NCBI GenBank assembly: GCA_945833895.1
Contig: CAMAGQ010000048.1
Location: 1-10,645 of the forward strand
Reading direction: 5' to 3'
From: an uncultured bacterium
GTDB taxonomy: Bacteria > Cyanobacteriota > Vampirovibrionia > Gastranaerophilales > Gastranaerophilaceae
DNA: 10,645 bases
Below, in pieces: positions 1-6,499 of this stretch (positions are counted from its first letter, which is position 1; each line of letters opens with the position of its first letter). The position numbers and the translations under genes are program-made. The notes below the pieces were generated by a model. That model saw only the letters and a program-made list of their open reading frames with translations, had not been told where the DNA came from and did no database searches.

Positions 1-37
1 TATCTTTAAAGTCCTCCTTTTGGTTGATTTTTCACGA

Positions 38-66
38 TAAACATTGAAAAAAATAGCTAATATAAT
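38..66 (+). promoter_or_regulatory. sigma70-like promoter of the fliE operon
   Basis: A perfect -10 hexamer TATAAT lies at 61-66. A 4/6 match to the -35 hexamer (TAAACA, 38-43) lies 17 nt upstream. Transcription would start near 73, leaving a leader of about 20 nt that carries an AAAGG ribosome binding site (81-85) 7 nt before the fliE ATG. The -35 is weak, so the call depends mainly on the -10 box, the spacing and the position before the first gene of the operon. Confidence 0.5.
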
Positions 67-92
67 GTAAGATAGAGTAGAAAGGTAGTATT

Positions 93-440
93 ATGCAGAA
101 CAGTTATTTCCCAAGGTACGATTTGGCAAGCAGAATTCAACATACAAAGTTCGACACAAGCATGAACGGGCTTATGCCTAAATCTGTTCGTATGGAAGGG
201 GTTGAGGCTCCTGAAACTCAGAATTTCAAGCAGGTTTTTACAGGTTTGGTTGAAAATCTTAATACTGAGATGAGTGCTCCGGATAATCTGTTGAAAGACG
301 TTATGTCAGGGAATAAAAACGTTGATATTCACGATGTTATGACTGCGATGTCTAAGTCGGAAATTGCCGTAAACGTTGCAACACAACTTACAGGTAAGGT
401 TATAAACGCATACGACAGAATATCTCAAATTTCTGTATAA
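93..440 (+). CDS. fliE: FliE-like MS-ring/rod junction protein (FliE/SctI family)
   Basis: This 115-aa protein is close to the usual FliE length (about 100-120). FliE is a small helical protein that joins the MS ring to the proximal rod and is itself exported. The N-terminal half is polar and has no family signature that I recognise. The diagnostic part is the C-terminal helix pair, roughly residues 75-115: DVMTAMSKSEIAVNVATQ followed by a GKVINAYDRI helix. This has the FliE pattern of an 'xVMxAMxKAxxxxxxxxQxxxKxxxAYxxI' helix. The LTGKVI stretch also recalls SctI inner-rod proteins. The ATG is set by AAAGG at 81-85. It is the first gene of the operon and lies directly before fliF, the usual fliE-fliF order. 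Family assignment is good. Whether the system is flagellar or an injectisome-like derivative is left open. Confidence 0.8.
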   Translation: MQNSYFPRYDLASRIQHTKFDTSMNGLMPKSVRMEGVEAPETQNFKQVFTGLVENLNTEMSAPDNLLKDVMSGNKNVDIHDVMTAMSKSEIAVNVATQLTGKVINAYDRISQISV

Positions 441-498
441 TAATTCTACTGATTTCAAAAATTAAGTGAAAACAAAAGATTTAGACAGCGGGACGGAG

Positions 499-2199
499 AT
501 GGATTTTAGTAAAATTTTAGAAAATAAAACCTTATTGTATGGTATTATCGGCGGGGTAGTCGGTATAATTCTTCTTATTGTTATCGTGGCTGCGATTGCG
601 GCAAACAGTGGTGGCGGTAAGAATCCCGACAATAACGCAAAAGTCGTTGGAAATGAACCGTTAAAGGCAAATGTTGATTTATTAACGACCGACAATCTGG
701 GGAAAGCGATAGAAATTCAAGCATTACTGGCAAGGCAGGGAATTACGGTTGAAAGACAGTTAGACGGTACTAAGTCTAAGTTAACTCTTAACGCTAAGAA
801 TTGTTCAACTTTAACCAAAAAATGTACGGTAACGGATAGAGATAAGGCTCTTATTGCAATCGTTGAAAGCGGTTTGGTTGACCAGAATGTAGGGTTGGAA
901 ATTTTTGATAAGGGTGATTTTACATCAACCAAAGAGGATAAGAGAATTCGTCTTGCAAGAGCAATGAATGGCGAATTGGCAAGGCTTATCAAGCGTATCG
1001 GTAATGTTGAAAACGCGACGGTATTCATTTCTATTCCTGAAACTTCAAGTATGTGGGACAACGAAAACAAGCAAAGAACGGCAACCGTACAACTTGTAAT
1101 TCCGTCGGGCGAAAAGTTAGACCAGATGAAGATTAAGGCGATAACAAACTTACTTTTAGGCAGTGTTGCGGAGTTGAAGGCTGAAAACATTGCGATTACC
1201 GATACTAACGGTAATGTTTATCACAGCGTTATGAATGCCGAAGACGAAATGTTGCAAAAACTTGAAGAAAATGATAAATATATGCAGCAAAAGATTTCAA
1301 AGCAGTTGGACAGATTAGTCGGTGCAGGGAATTACGTAGCAACGGTAAGTACGTTTTTACGTCAAACTCCTGTTGAAAAATTTTCTATAGAATATGACCC
1401 GAACAAAAAGGCTTCTGTTTCTGAGCAATCTTTCACCGAAGGTTTGGGTGATGAAACAAAAGACCAATCAAAGGGAATTAATGCGGTCAGTACGTATTTG
1501 CCGAACGGACTTCCGTCAGGCAGTGCCGATTCAAGCCAGAACAGGTCATACTCCCGTCAGGCAACTGAAACACAGTACGGTGTGACAAAAACTCAGACTA
1601 ACGAATACATAAGACCGGGAGTTGTTGAAGATATTTCCATTGCGGTTACGCTTGACAGAAACAATCTTCCGTCAGATACAACGCTTGAAGAGTTGAAAGA
1701 ATTAATCGCAAGAGCGGCAAGTCCAAAGGTTACGGCGGCGAATGTTTCTATTGCGTTTATGTCGGGTAATGACCCGTATCTTACTCCTGACAGACAACAG
1801 GCAATGCCGACACCTGACAAGACCGGTAATCCGTGGTGGTTAGCGTTGTTATTGACAGGATTTGGGCTTGTTGTAATTTTCTCTGCAATTTCTTCTAAGG
1901 TTAAGAGAATAAAAGAAGAAAACGAGATTGAAGTTGAAAATCTTCGCCAGAGAACTATGGAACAGGAAAAACAATTGAATGCAATAAATTCAAAAGCAAG
2001 CCAGTTAACTCAAAGACAATCACAACTTGCTCAGGATTTGATAAATCAACAACAGCAAAGAGTTCCTGTTGCTGTACCTCAGTTTGACGAAAACTTGCTG
2101 ATAGATTCTCTTGAAAGTCTTTCAGGCGATATTACAGAAGATTCTGCCGATAAGATTAAGAGTTGGATTGAAGAAAGTTCAAGCAGAGAGGAGCAGTAG
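499..2199 (+). CDS. fliF: FliF flagellar-type MS-ring protein
   Basis: FliF forms the inner-membrane MS ring on which the C-ring and export gate assemble. Numbering from the ATG at 499 (566 aa), TM1 is at about 12-35. A YscJ/FliF ring-building domain spans about 55-240, including MNGELARLIKRIGNVENATV and the ITDTNGNV strand. A FliF_C-type domain follows (about 260-425). TM2 is at about 446-464, then a charged, Q-rich probable coiled coil (468-520) and an acidic tail (about 529-566) where FliF normally binds FliG. Two TMs and this length fit FliF; SctJ is about 250 aa. An in-frame GTG at 466 would add 11 residues but has no ribosome binding site. The ATG has GGGA at 490-493, 5 nt upstream, so I prefer it. 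Oddity: a periplasmic C-x6-C insertion (C102, C109). The next gene starts 6 nt after the stop. Confidence 0.93.
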   Translation: MDFSKILENKTLLYGIIGGVVGIILLIVIVAAIAANSGGGKNPDNNAKVVGNEPLKANVDLLTTDNLGKAIEIQALLARQGITVERQLDGTKSKLTLNAKNCSTLTKKCTVTDRDKALIAIVESGLVDQNVGLEIFDKGDFTSTKEDKRIRLARAMNGELARLIKRIGNVENATVFISIPETSSMWDNENKQRTATVQLVIPSGEKLDQMKIKAITNLLLGSVAELKAENIAITDTNGNVYHSVMNAEDEMLQKLEENDKYMQQKISKQLDRLVGAGNYVATVSTFLRQTPVEKFSIEYDPNKKASVSEQSFTEGLGDETKDQSKGINAVSTYLPNGLPSGSADSSQNRSYSRQATETQYGVTKTQTNEYIRPGVVEDISIAVTLDRNNLPSDTTLEELKELIARAASPKVTAANVSIAFMSGNDPYLTPDRQQAMPTPDKTGNPWWLALLLTGFGLVVIFSAISSKVKRIKEENEIEVENLRQRTMEQEKQLNAINSKASQLTQRQSQLAQDLINQQQQRVPVAVPQFDENLLIDSLESLSGDITEDSADKIKSWIEESSSREEQ

Positions 2200-2205
2200 C
2201 GGATT

Positions 2206-3213
2206 ATGGCAACAAAAGACTTTGATTATAAGAGTTTTGCCCAGAATTTGGCTCAACAGGCACAGGAGATGGTGCCTCAAGAGTTTGACGACTTTCAAAA
2301 ACAATATGTTGTCAACACTCTCGGTAACTTTGCAATGCTTTCGGGACAAACTCTTGCAGAAGATGAAAATCTTCATTTTGATGCCGAGCAGTCTGTCTTA
2401 ATTACTCAGATTATTGCAGAATGGTCTTTTCATAAGTCTGTCGACGTTATCAGATCCGGAATTCCGCAACAATACTGGGATCCTATTATGCAAAAAATTG
2501 CTTATACTATTTTTGAAATAGCGAAGCAGACGTTTTCACAAGGATTACCGCAAGACAAGATTCTTGAACTCATTGAACACCACGTAAAGAAAAGTTATGT
2601 TGAAGCGATTACCGAGTTAAAAGATAAGGGTGCGATTGATGAAGGTTTGATGGAATTTGCCGCATCTCAGTCTAATATGGACAAAATGGCTCAGGATATG
2701 CAAGAATCCGCTCAGGCTGAAGCCGCACCACCTCAAGAAGGCGGAGAACTTCCTATGCCTGTTGAACCCTCCGGCGGGGCTGCTGTGGACTTTCCTAAAG
2801 TCGATTCTAAGGTTCTTAAACTTGCGACTGTTGCAATGCTGTTTAACAAAATGAAACAGGATAAAGTTCAGACAATTTTGAACAAATTTAATCCTGATGA
2901 TGCGGAAACGGTAATCAAGTTTATGCAGGTTCCTGATTTGGAAAAAAGAGTCGGAACGGCAAATGCTTTGAAATGTTTGCAGAAAATAAAAACAAATCTT
3001 CCGAAAAATACCGACCTTGCTCCTAATAAAGTTGTATTAAGGTTAAGAAAATTTGCGTCGACCCGTTCTCGTAAAGAATTAGATACATTGTTGATAACAG
3101 AGCGTATAGGTGTAAAACGACTGGTATTTAACGCTTTAGAGGGTAATTACTATGATAAAATACCTCCAAAAGTTGCAAGTATTGTTGCCTCACACCTGTG
3201 TAATAGTGTATAA
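2206..3213 (+). CDS. divergent protein in the fliG slot (putative C-ring/adaptor)
   Basis: A 335-aa soluble, mainly helical protein of FliG-like length. Between fliF and fliH the expected gene is fliG (rotor/C-ring) or, in injectisomes, sctK. Visible layout: an all-helical N-terminal domain (about 1-145), a low-complexity Ala/Pro/Glu/Gly linker (about 155-195), and a C-terminal helical domain (about 200-335). The part starting LKLATVAMLFNKMKQDKVQ and continuing through NPDDAETVIKFM resembles the helical repeats of FliG and MgtE-N. I cannot find the FliG EHPQ middle-domain motif or the usual C-terminal torque helix with its charged residues. A GAGGAG ribosome binding site (2188-2193) lies inside the end of fliF. 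No signal peptide or TM is visible. I infer that it bridges the FliF cytoplasmic tail and the FliH/export complex. A truly divergent FliG and an unrelated replacement both remain possible. Confidence 0.6.
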   Translation: MATKDFDYKSFAQNLAQQAQEMVPQEFDDFQKQYVVNTLGNFAMLSGQTLAEDENLHFDAEQSVLITQIIAEWSFHKSVDVIRSGIPQQYWDPIMQKIAYTIFEIAKQTFSQGLPQDKILELIEHHVKKSYVEAITELKDKGAIDEGLMEFAASQSNMDKMAQDMQESAQAEAAPPQEGGELPMPVEPSGGAAVDFPKVDSKVLKLATVAMLFNKMKQDKVQTILNKFNPDDAETVIKFMQVPDLEKRVGTANALKCLQKIKTNLPKNTDLAPNKVVLRLRKFASTRSRKELDTLLITERIGVKRLVFNALEGNYYDKIPPKVASIVASHLCNSV

Positions 3214-3214
3214 T
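3185..3214 (+). promoter_or_regulatory. possible internal promoter before fliH
   Basis: TATAAT at 3209-3214 overlaps the stop codon of the fliG-slot gene. TTGCCT (3185-3190, 4/6 to TTGACA) lies 18 nt upstream. The fliH ATG is only 11 nt past the -10 box, so a transcript from here would have almost no leader. This fits the lack of a visible Shine-Dalgarno sequence before fliH. Such a match can occur by chance in AT-rich DNA. Confidence 0.3.
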
Positions 3215-3225
3215 GTTCTTGTATC

Positions 3226-3981
3226 ATGATTATAAAAAATAAAAAGAAAAAACCGGTTGAGGAAGAGGTAGTTACAAAACAGGACATTGTTCAAGACGGC
3301 GGGCAAAATTCTGCCGTGGTGGAAGATGCCGCAGCATTTGTTGAGCAAACTCCTGAAAAAACTCCTGCTGAACAAGAAATTGACTTGTTCAATCTGGATA
3401 ACATTGATTTTAAACAACGTCAGGAACGCCGAAGAGGTGACAGACGCAGAGGTTTCCGCAGAATTGACGACAGAAATCTTATTTCCCGTGCAAGAGAAGA
3501 GGCTGCTGCGATAAAAGAAGCAGCGAAAAAGGAAGGCTATCAGGAAGGTTTGGATGCCGCTCAGGCTGAAATTGAAGAGTTAAGAGGTGCAATCGGGAAT
3601 TTTCTCAATGCAAAGCAGGCGGTTTTTGATTCTATTGCCCCCGATATTTTGGAGATTAGTCTTGATATTGCAAAGAAAATCATTAAAAAAGAATCAATTG
3701 AAGATTCTTCGATAATTCTTGAAAATATAAAAGAAATCCTGAGCGGGTTATCTAAAGAAGAAAAGAAGATTTCCTTGAAGGTTAATCCGTCGCAGTGTGC
3801 GATGTTAAAACAGGAAATTCCTGAAGTTGTCACTTCAATGGGTTTTGAAGCATCTGTGTCGATACTTCCCGATGAAAACGTAATGGAAGGCGGATGTGTC
3901 GTAACAACGTCAAACGGGGTAATTGATGCAACGATAGAATCTCAATTATCAATAATTAGTGAGGTATTGAAAGAGGTATAA
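3226..3981 (+). CDS. fliH: FliH/SctL-type export ATPase stator
   Basis: FliH (SctL) is the peripheral stator that binds the export ATPase and docks it to the C-ring and gate. This protein has 251 aa. Residues 1-60 are acidic and low-complexity. Residues 68-79 form an Arg-rich patch (RRRGDRRRGFRR), which is unusual for the family. An Ala/Glu-rich helix follows (about 86-120) with the FliH-type small-residue spacing GYQEGLDAAQAE. The C-terminal domain (about 130-251) carries the clearest signature, EGGCVVTTSNGVIDATIESQ (221-240), matching the 'GGCxVxTxxGxIDAxxExQL' end of FliH/SctL/V-ATPase-E-like stators. No ribosome binding site is visible before the ATG. The gene starts 12 nt after its neighbour and its TAA overlaps the next ATG by 1 nt (TAATG), suggesting translational coupling to the gate gene. 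The ATPase partner gene fliI/sctN is not adjacent. Confidence 0.85.
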   Translation: MIIKNKKKKPVEEEVVTKQDIVQDGGQNSAVVEDAAAFVEQTPEKTPAEQEIDLFNLDNIDFKQRQERRRGDRRRGFRRIDDRNLISRAREEAAAIKEAAKKEGYQEGLDAAQAEIEELRGAIGNFLNAKQAVFDSIAPDILEISLDIAKKIIKKESIEDSSIILENIKEILSGLSKEEKKISLKVNPSQCAMLKQEIPEVVTSMGFEASVSILPDENVMEGGCVVTTSNGVIDATIESQLSIISEVLKEV

Positions 3982-6086
3982 TGGCAGCACCGGAAAATAG
4001 AAATATGTTAAGTGAAATTGCAATGGCTCTATTTGTGCTGTTCCTTTTGGTTATCTTGCTTTGCGAACTTCCAAACTGGGTTATTAACGTTTGTATCTGT
4101 TTGAATATTACCCTTGGAATTGTTCTTCTGATGTTCGCTCTGTACGTACAAAAGACCTTGGAATTATCATCATTCCCGTCAATTATCCTTGTCGGTACAA
4201 TGTTTCGATTGGTACTGTCAATCGCTTCCACCCGTTTGATTTTGTCTAAAGGTGAAGCAGGAGAGGTAATTCACGCATTCGGAGAGTTTGTAACCGGCGG
4301 TAATATGATTGTCGGCGGTGTAATCTTCCTTATTATTACGGTTGTACAGTTCATGGTAATCACAAAAGGTGCCGAACGTATCGCGGAAGTTTCTGCCAGA
4401 TTTGCACTGGATGCAATGCCCGGTAAACAGATGACTATTGATGCGGACTTTAACGCGGGGTTGATTTCTCCTGAAGAAGCAACTCAAAAACGTGAGGACC
4501 TATCCAGAGAATCAAGTTTGATGGGTTCTATGGATGGTGCGATGAAGTTCGTAAAAGGTGATACTATAGCAGGTATCATTATCGTATTGATTAACATTAT
4601 CGGTGGTTTGTGCGTCGGGTGTTTGATGAACCAAATGCAAATTTCCGATGCGGTTTCTAAATACACAGTCTTAACAATCGGTGATGGTCTTGCATCTCAG
4701 GTTCCGTCGCTATTGATGTCAATTGCGGCAGGTATCTTTATGACCCGTGCTTCTGCGGCAAGCCCTTCATTGGGTGCTGATGTAACTTCGCAGATTACAA
4801 GCAAACCTTACGCTTTATTCTTTGCGGCAGGTTTCTTGTTTCTCCTTGGTATATCAGGTCATACGTGGTTTTGGCAAGGTACAGGTTTGCCGCCTTTGCC
4901 GTTCTTTATTTTTGCAATTGCACTTGGCGTTGCAGGGTTTCAGGTACTTATTAATGCCGATGTTCAATCTCAGTTGGGACAGTTGGAAAACGTCCGTCAA
5001 AATATGCAGGATTTGGTTAACCCGAACAGAATGTATGAACGCTTAGGGGTTGATATTTTGAGTTTGCAAGTCGGTTCAAACCTGCTTGTCATTGCAGACC
5101 CTGATCAGGAAGGTCAATTGCTTGCAAAAATTGCCGCACTTCGTCAGAGAGTGACTGATGAATTAGGCTACATTCTTCCGAACATAAGAATTATGGATTC
5201 ATCTGCACTTGATGCAAATGAATATATGATATCAATTCGTGGTAATACTGTCGCAACAGGCTACGTTTACCCGGGTAAATTCATGGTAATTGCCGACCAG
5301 TGGGATTCTATGAAAAAAGAAGTTCCTGAAGATGCGATTATCGGTATTGACCCGACTTATCAAACACAAGCCTACTGGATTTCTGCTGAAGATTCAAAAT
5401 CAGCACGTCTTGTTACGGCTGTTGATGCGACAGATGTTATCGTTACACATCTTCAAGAGTGCGTAAGAAAACACGTTGATGAGGTTATGACCAAAACTGA
5501 CGTGCTTAAACTTATGGAACTTGTACGTTCGCAAGACCCTACACTTGTTAATGACTTAGTTCCTACAATCATTTCTACAAGTGACTTGAGAAAGATTTTT
5601 GTTAACCTTATCAGAGAAAAAGTTTCTATCAAAGATATTATCTTTGTATTTGAAAGACTTTGCGATTATGCAAGATTTTCGAAAGAGCCTGATATTCTGT
5701 CAGAACGTTTAAGAGCGGCACTTGGCAGACAAATATGTCTTGCAAATGTTCAGGATGATAAGGTTCTGTATGCACTTACACTTTCGCCTGATTGGGAGAA
5801 AATTCTTGATGACAGTTGCCAGAGAACAGAGTTGGGTACAATGTTCCTGCTAAACCCTATGCAGGTGCAAGAACTCATTGAAACCACCGCAACAACTTTA
5901 CTTCGAGCACACCAAACTTGCGGCAGACAACCTGTCATTCTGTGTTCGCCAAGAATCAGATTACCGCTTTATCAGTTACTTGAAAGACATATTCCGACGG
6001 TTGTCGTTATTTCTTATTCGGAACTTATAACAGATATCAAGGTTGAAGCAATTGACTCTATCGGCGATGCTTATATGACAGAATAA
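3981..6086 (+). CDS. flhA: type III export gate protein of the FHIPEP family (FlhA/SctV)
   Basis: This is the major export-gate subunit: a nonameric inner-membrane channel with a cytoplasmic ring that receives chaperone-substrate complexes and uses the proton gradient. At 701 aa it is full length. The N-terminal half (about 1-325) is the TM domain; strong TM segments are visible at about 12-30, 36-56, 108-128, 196-216, 277-294 and 303-324. The FHIPEP signature is at 131-151 (RIAEVSARF, then LDAMPGKQM), with FRLVLSIASTRLIL at 75-88 and MDGAMKFVKGD at 184-194. The C-terminal half (about 345-701) is the soluble substrate-docking domain with YPGKFMVI, VTHLQECVRKH and RAALGRQIC. Motifs such as KGAERIAEVSARF, GAMKFVKGD and GEAGEVIHAFGEF look more like SctV (YscV/InvA) than classical FlhA. 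The symbol flhA is therefore chosen because of the fliF neighbour. GAGG at 3973-3976 is the likely ribosome binding site. Confidence 0.93.
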   Translation: MAAPENRNMLSEIAMALFVLFLLVILLCELPNWVINVCICLNITLGIVLLMFALYVQKTLELSSFPSIILVGTMFRLVLSIASTRLILSKGEAGEVIHAFGEFVTGGNMIVGGVIFLIITVVQFMVITKGAERIAEVSARFALDAMPGKQMTIDADFNAGLISPEEATQKREDLSRESSLMGSMDGAMKFVKGDTIAGIIIVLINIIGGLCVGCLMNQMQISDAVSKYTVLTIGDGLASQVPSLLMSIAAGIFMTRASAASPSLGADVTSQITSKPYALFFAAGFLFLLGISGHTWFWQGTGLPPLPFFIFAIALGVAGFQVLINADVQSQLGQLENVRQNMQDLVNPNRMYERLGVDILSLQVGSNLLVIADPDQEGQLLAKIAALRQRVTDELGYILPNIRIMDSSALDANEYMISIRGNTVATGYVYPGKFMVIADQWDSMKKEVPEDAIIGIDPTYQTQAYWISAEDSKSARLVTAVDATDVIVTHLQECVRKHVDEVMTKTDVLKLMELVRSQDPTLVNDLVPTIISTSDLRKIFVNLIREKVSIKDIIFVFERLCDYARFSKEPDILSERLRAALGRQICLANVQDDKVLYALTLSPDWEKILDDSCQRTELGTMFLLNPMQVQELIETTATTLLRAHQTCGRQPVILCSPRIRLPLYQLLERHIPTVVVISYSELITDIKVEAIDSIGDAYMTE

Positions 6087-6099
6087 AAAGAGATTAAAA

Positions 6100-6306
6100 A
6101 TGAAAAAAATCGTACTTGGACTTATAAAAATTTATCAATATTTTTCAAAATTCACACCATCAGTATGCCGATTTACTCCGACGTGTTCCGAATACACAAA
6201 GCAGGCAATAATGAAATACGGCGTAATCAAAGGCGGCTGGCTGGGTATCAAACGAATTTGCCGATGCCACCCGTGGAATCCCGGAGGTTATGACCCTGTC
6301 CCCTAG
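6100..6306 (+). CDS. yidD: YidD membrane protein insertion efficiency factor
   Basis: YidD is a small, membrane-associated helper of YidC-dependent insertion of inner-membrane proteins. This 68-aa protein is typical in length. It carries the family hallmarks in order: an N-terminal amphipathic/hydrophobic helix (about 4-18), CRFTPTCSEYTKQAI (23-37), the G-rich turn KGGW, and RCHPWNPGGYDPVP at the C-terminus. It starts 13 nt after the export-gate stop, with weak upstream GAGA as the ribosome binding site, so it probably shares the operon transcript. In many bacteria yidD sits in rpmH-rnpA-yidD-yidC. Finding it as the last gene of an export operon is unusual and may reflect rearrangement or a need to insert the multi-TM gate. 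Its TAG lies inside the palindrome CCCCTAGGGG, where the repeat-rich spacer starts. Confidence 0.93.
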   Translation: MKKIVLGLIKIYQYFSKFTPSVCRFTPTCSEYTKQAIMKYGVIKGGWLGIKRICRCHPWNPGGYDPVP

Positions 6307-6365
6307 GGGGAAGGGGCAAACTTTAATTCAACAAACAAGAATAACGAATTTATTTTCTTTGACAT

Positions 6366-6479
6366 TCAAACCCTCTCCCGAATTTCTAAATTCACTGCGT
6401 TCATTAAGAAATTCTACCCTCAGCCATACGGCACGCAGTTTCACACGGCTCACAAGTTCGCCTGTACGGCTAGTGCCCC
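6366..6479. repeat. dispersed repeat, short copy (44-nt internal deletion)
   Basis: Two modules match the element at 10340-10498 nearly base for base. Module A runs from TCAAACCCTCTCCCG to the imperfect palindrome ending at AGAAATTC (6414). Module B runs from CAGCCAT to GGCTAGTGCCC. Here A joins B directly at ACCCTC. In the other copy, 44 nt lie between the same points, bounded by CCCTC-type repeats, so this copy looks like a deletion between direct repeats. It occupies most of the spacer between two convergent genes (6307-6499). A 68-codon open frame across it is not credible as a gene. Confidence 0.8.
6380..6414. repeat. palindromic core of the dispersed repeat
   Basis: GAATTTCT (6380-6387) pairs with AGAAATTC (6407-6414). 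Three more pairs (AAT/ATT) follow after one mismatch, and the loop is GC-richer. It can form a hairpin in either strand and lies between convergent transcription units, so it could help end both. There is no classic T-run, so I do not call it a terminator. Confidence 0.55.
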
Positions 6480-6499
6480 GGAGTGGAAGGAGTTAAGGG

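Noticed and set aside
44..66. TTGAAA at 44-49 as the -35 of the fliE promoter
   Set aside because: Only 11 nt separate it from TATAAT, too short for a sigma70 spacer; TAAACA at 38-43 fits the 17-nt spacing better.
717..1190. 157-codon open frame on the - strand inside fliF
   Set aside because: It is antisense to the conserved ring domain of FliF; no independent support.
6290..6496. Open frame of 68 codons on the + strand after yidD
   Set aside because: It overlaps the yidD end in another frame, runs across the dispersed repeat, has no ribosome binding site, and its translation has no protein-like character.
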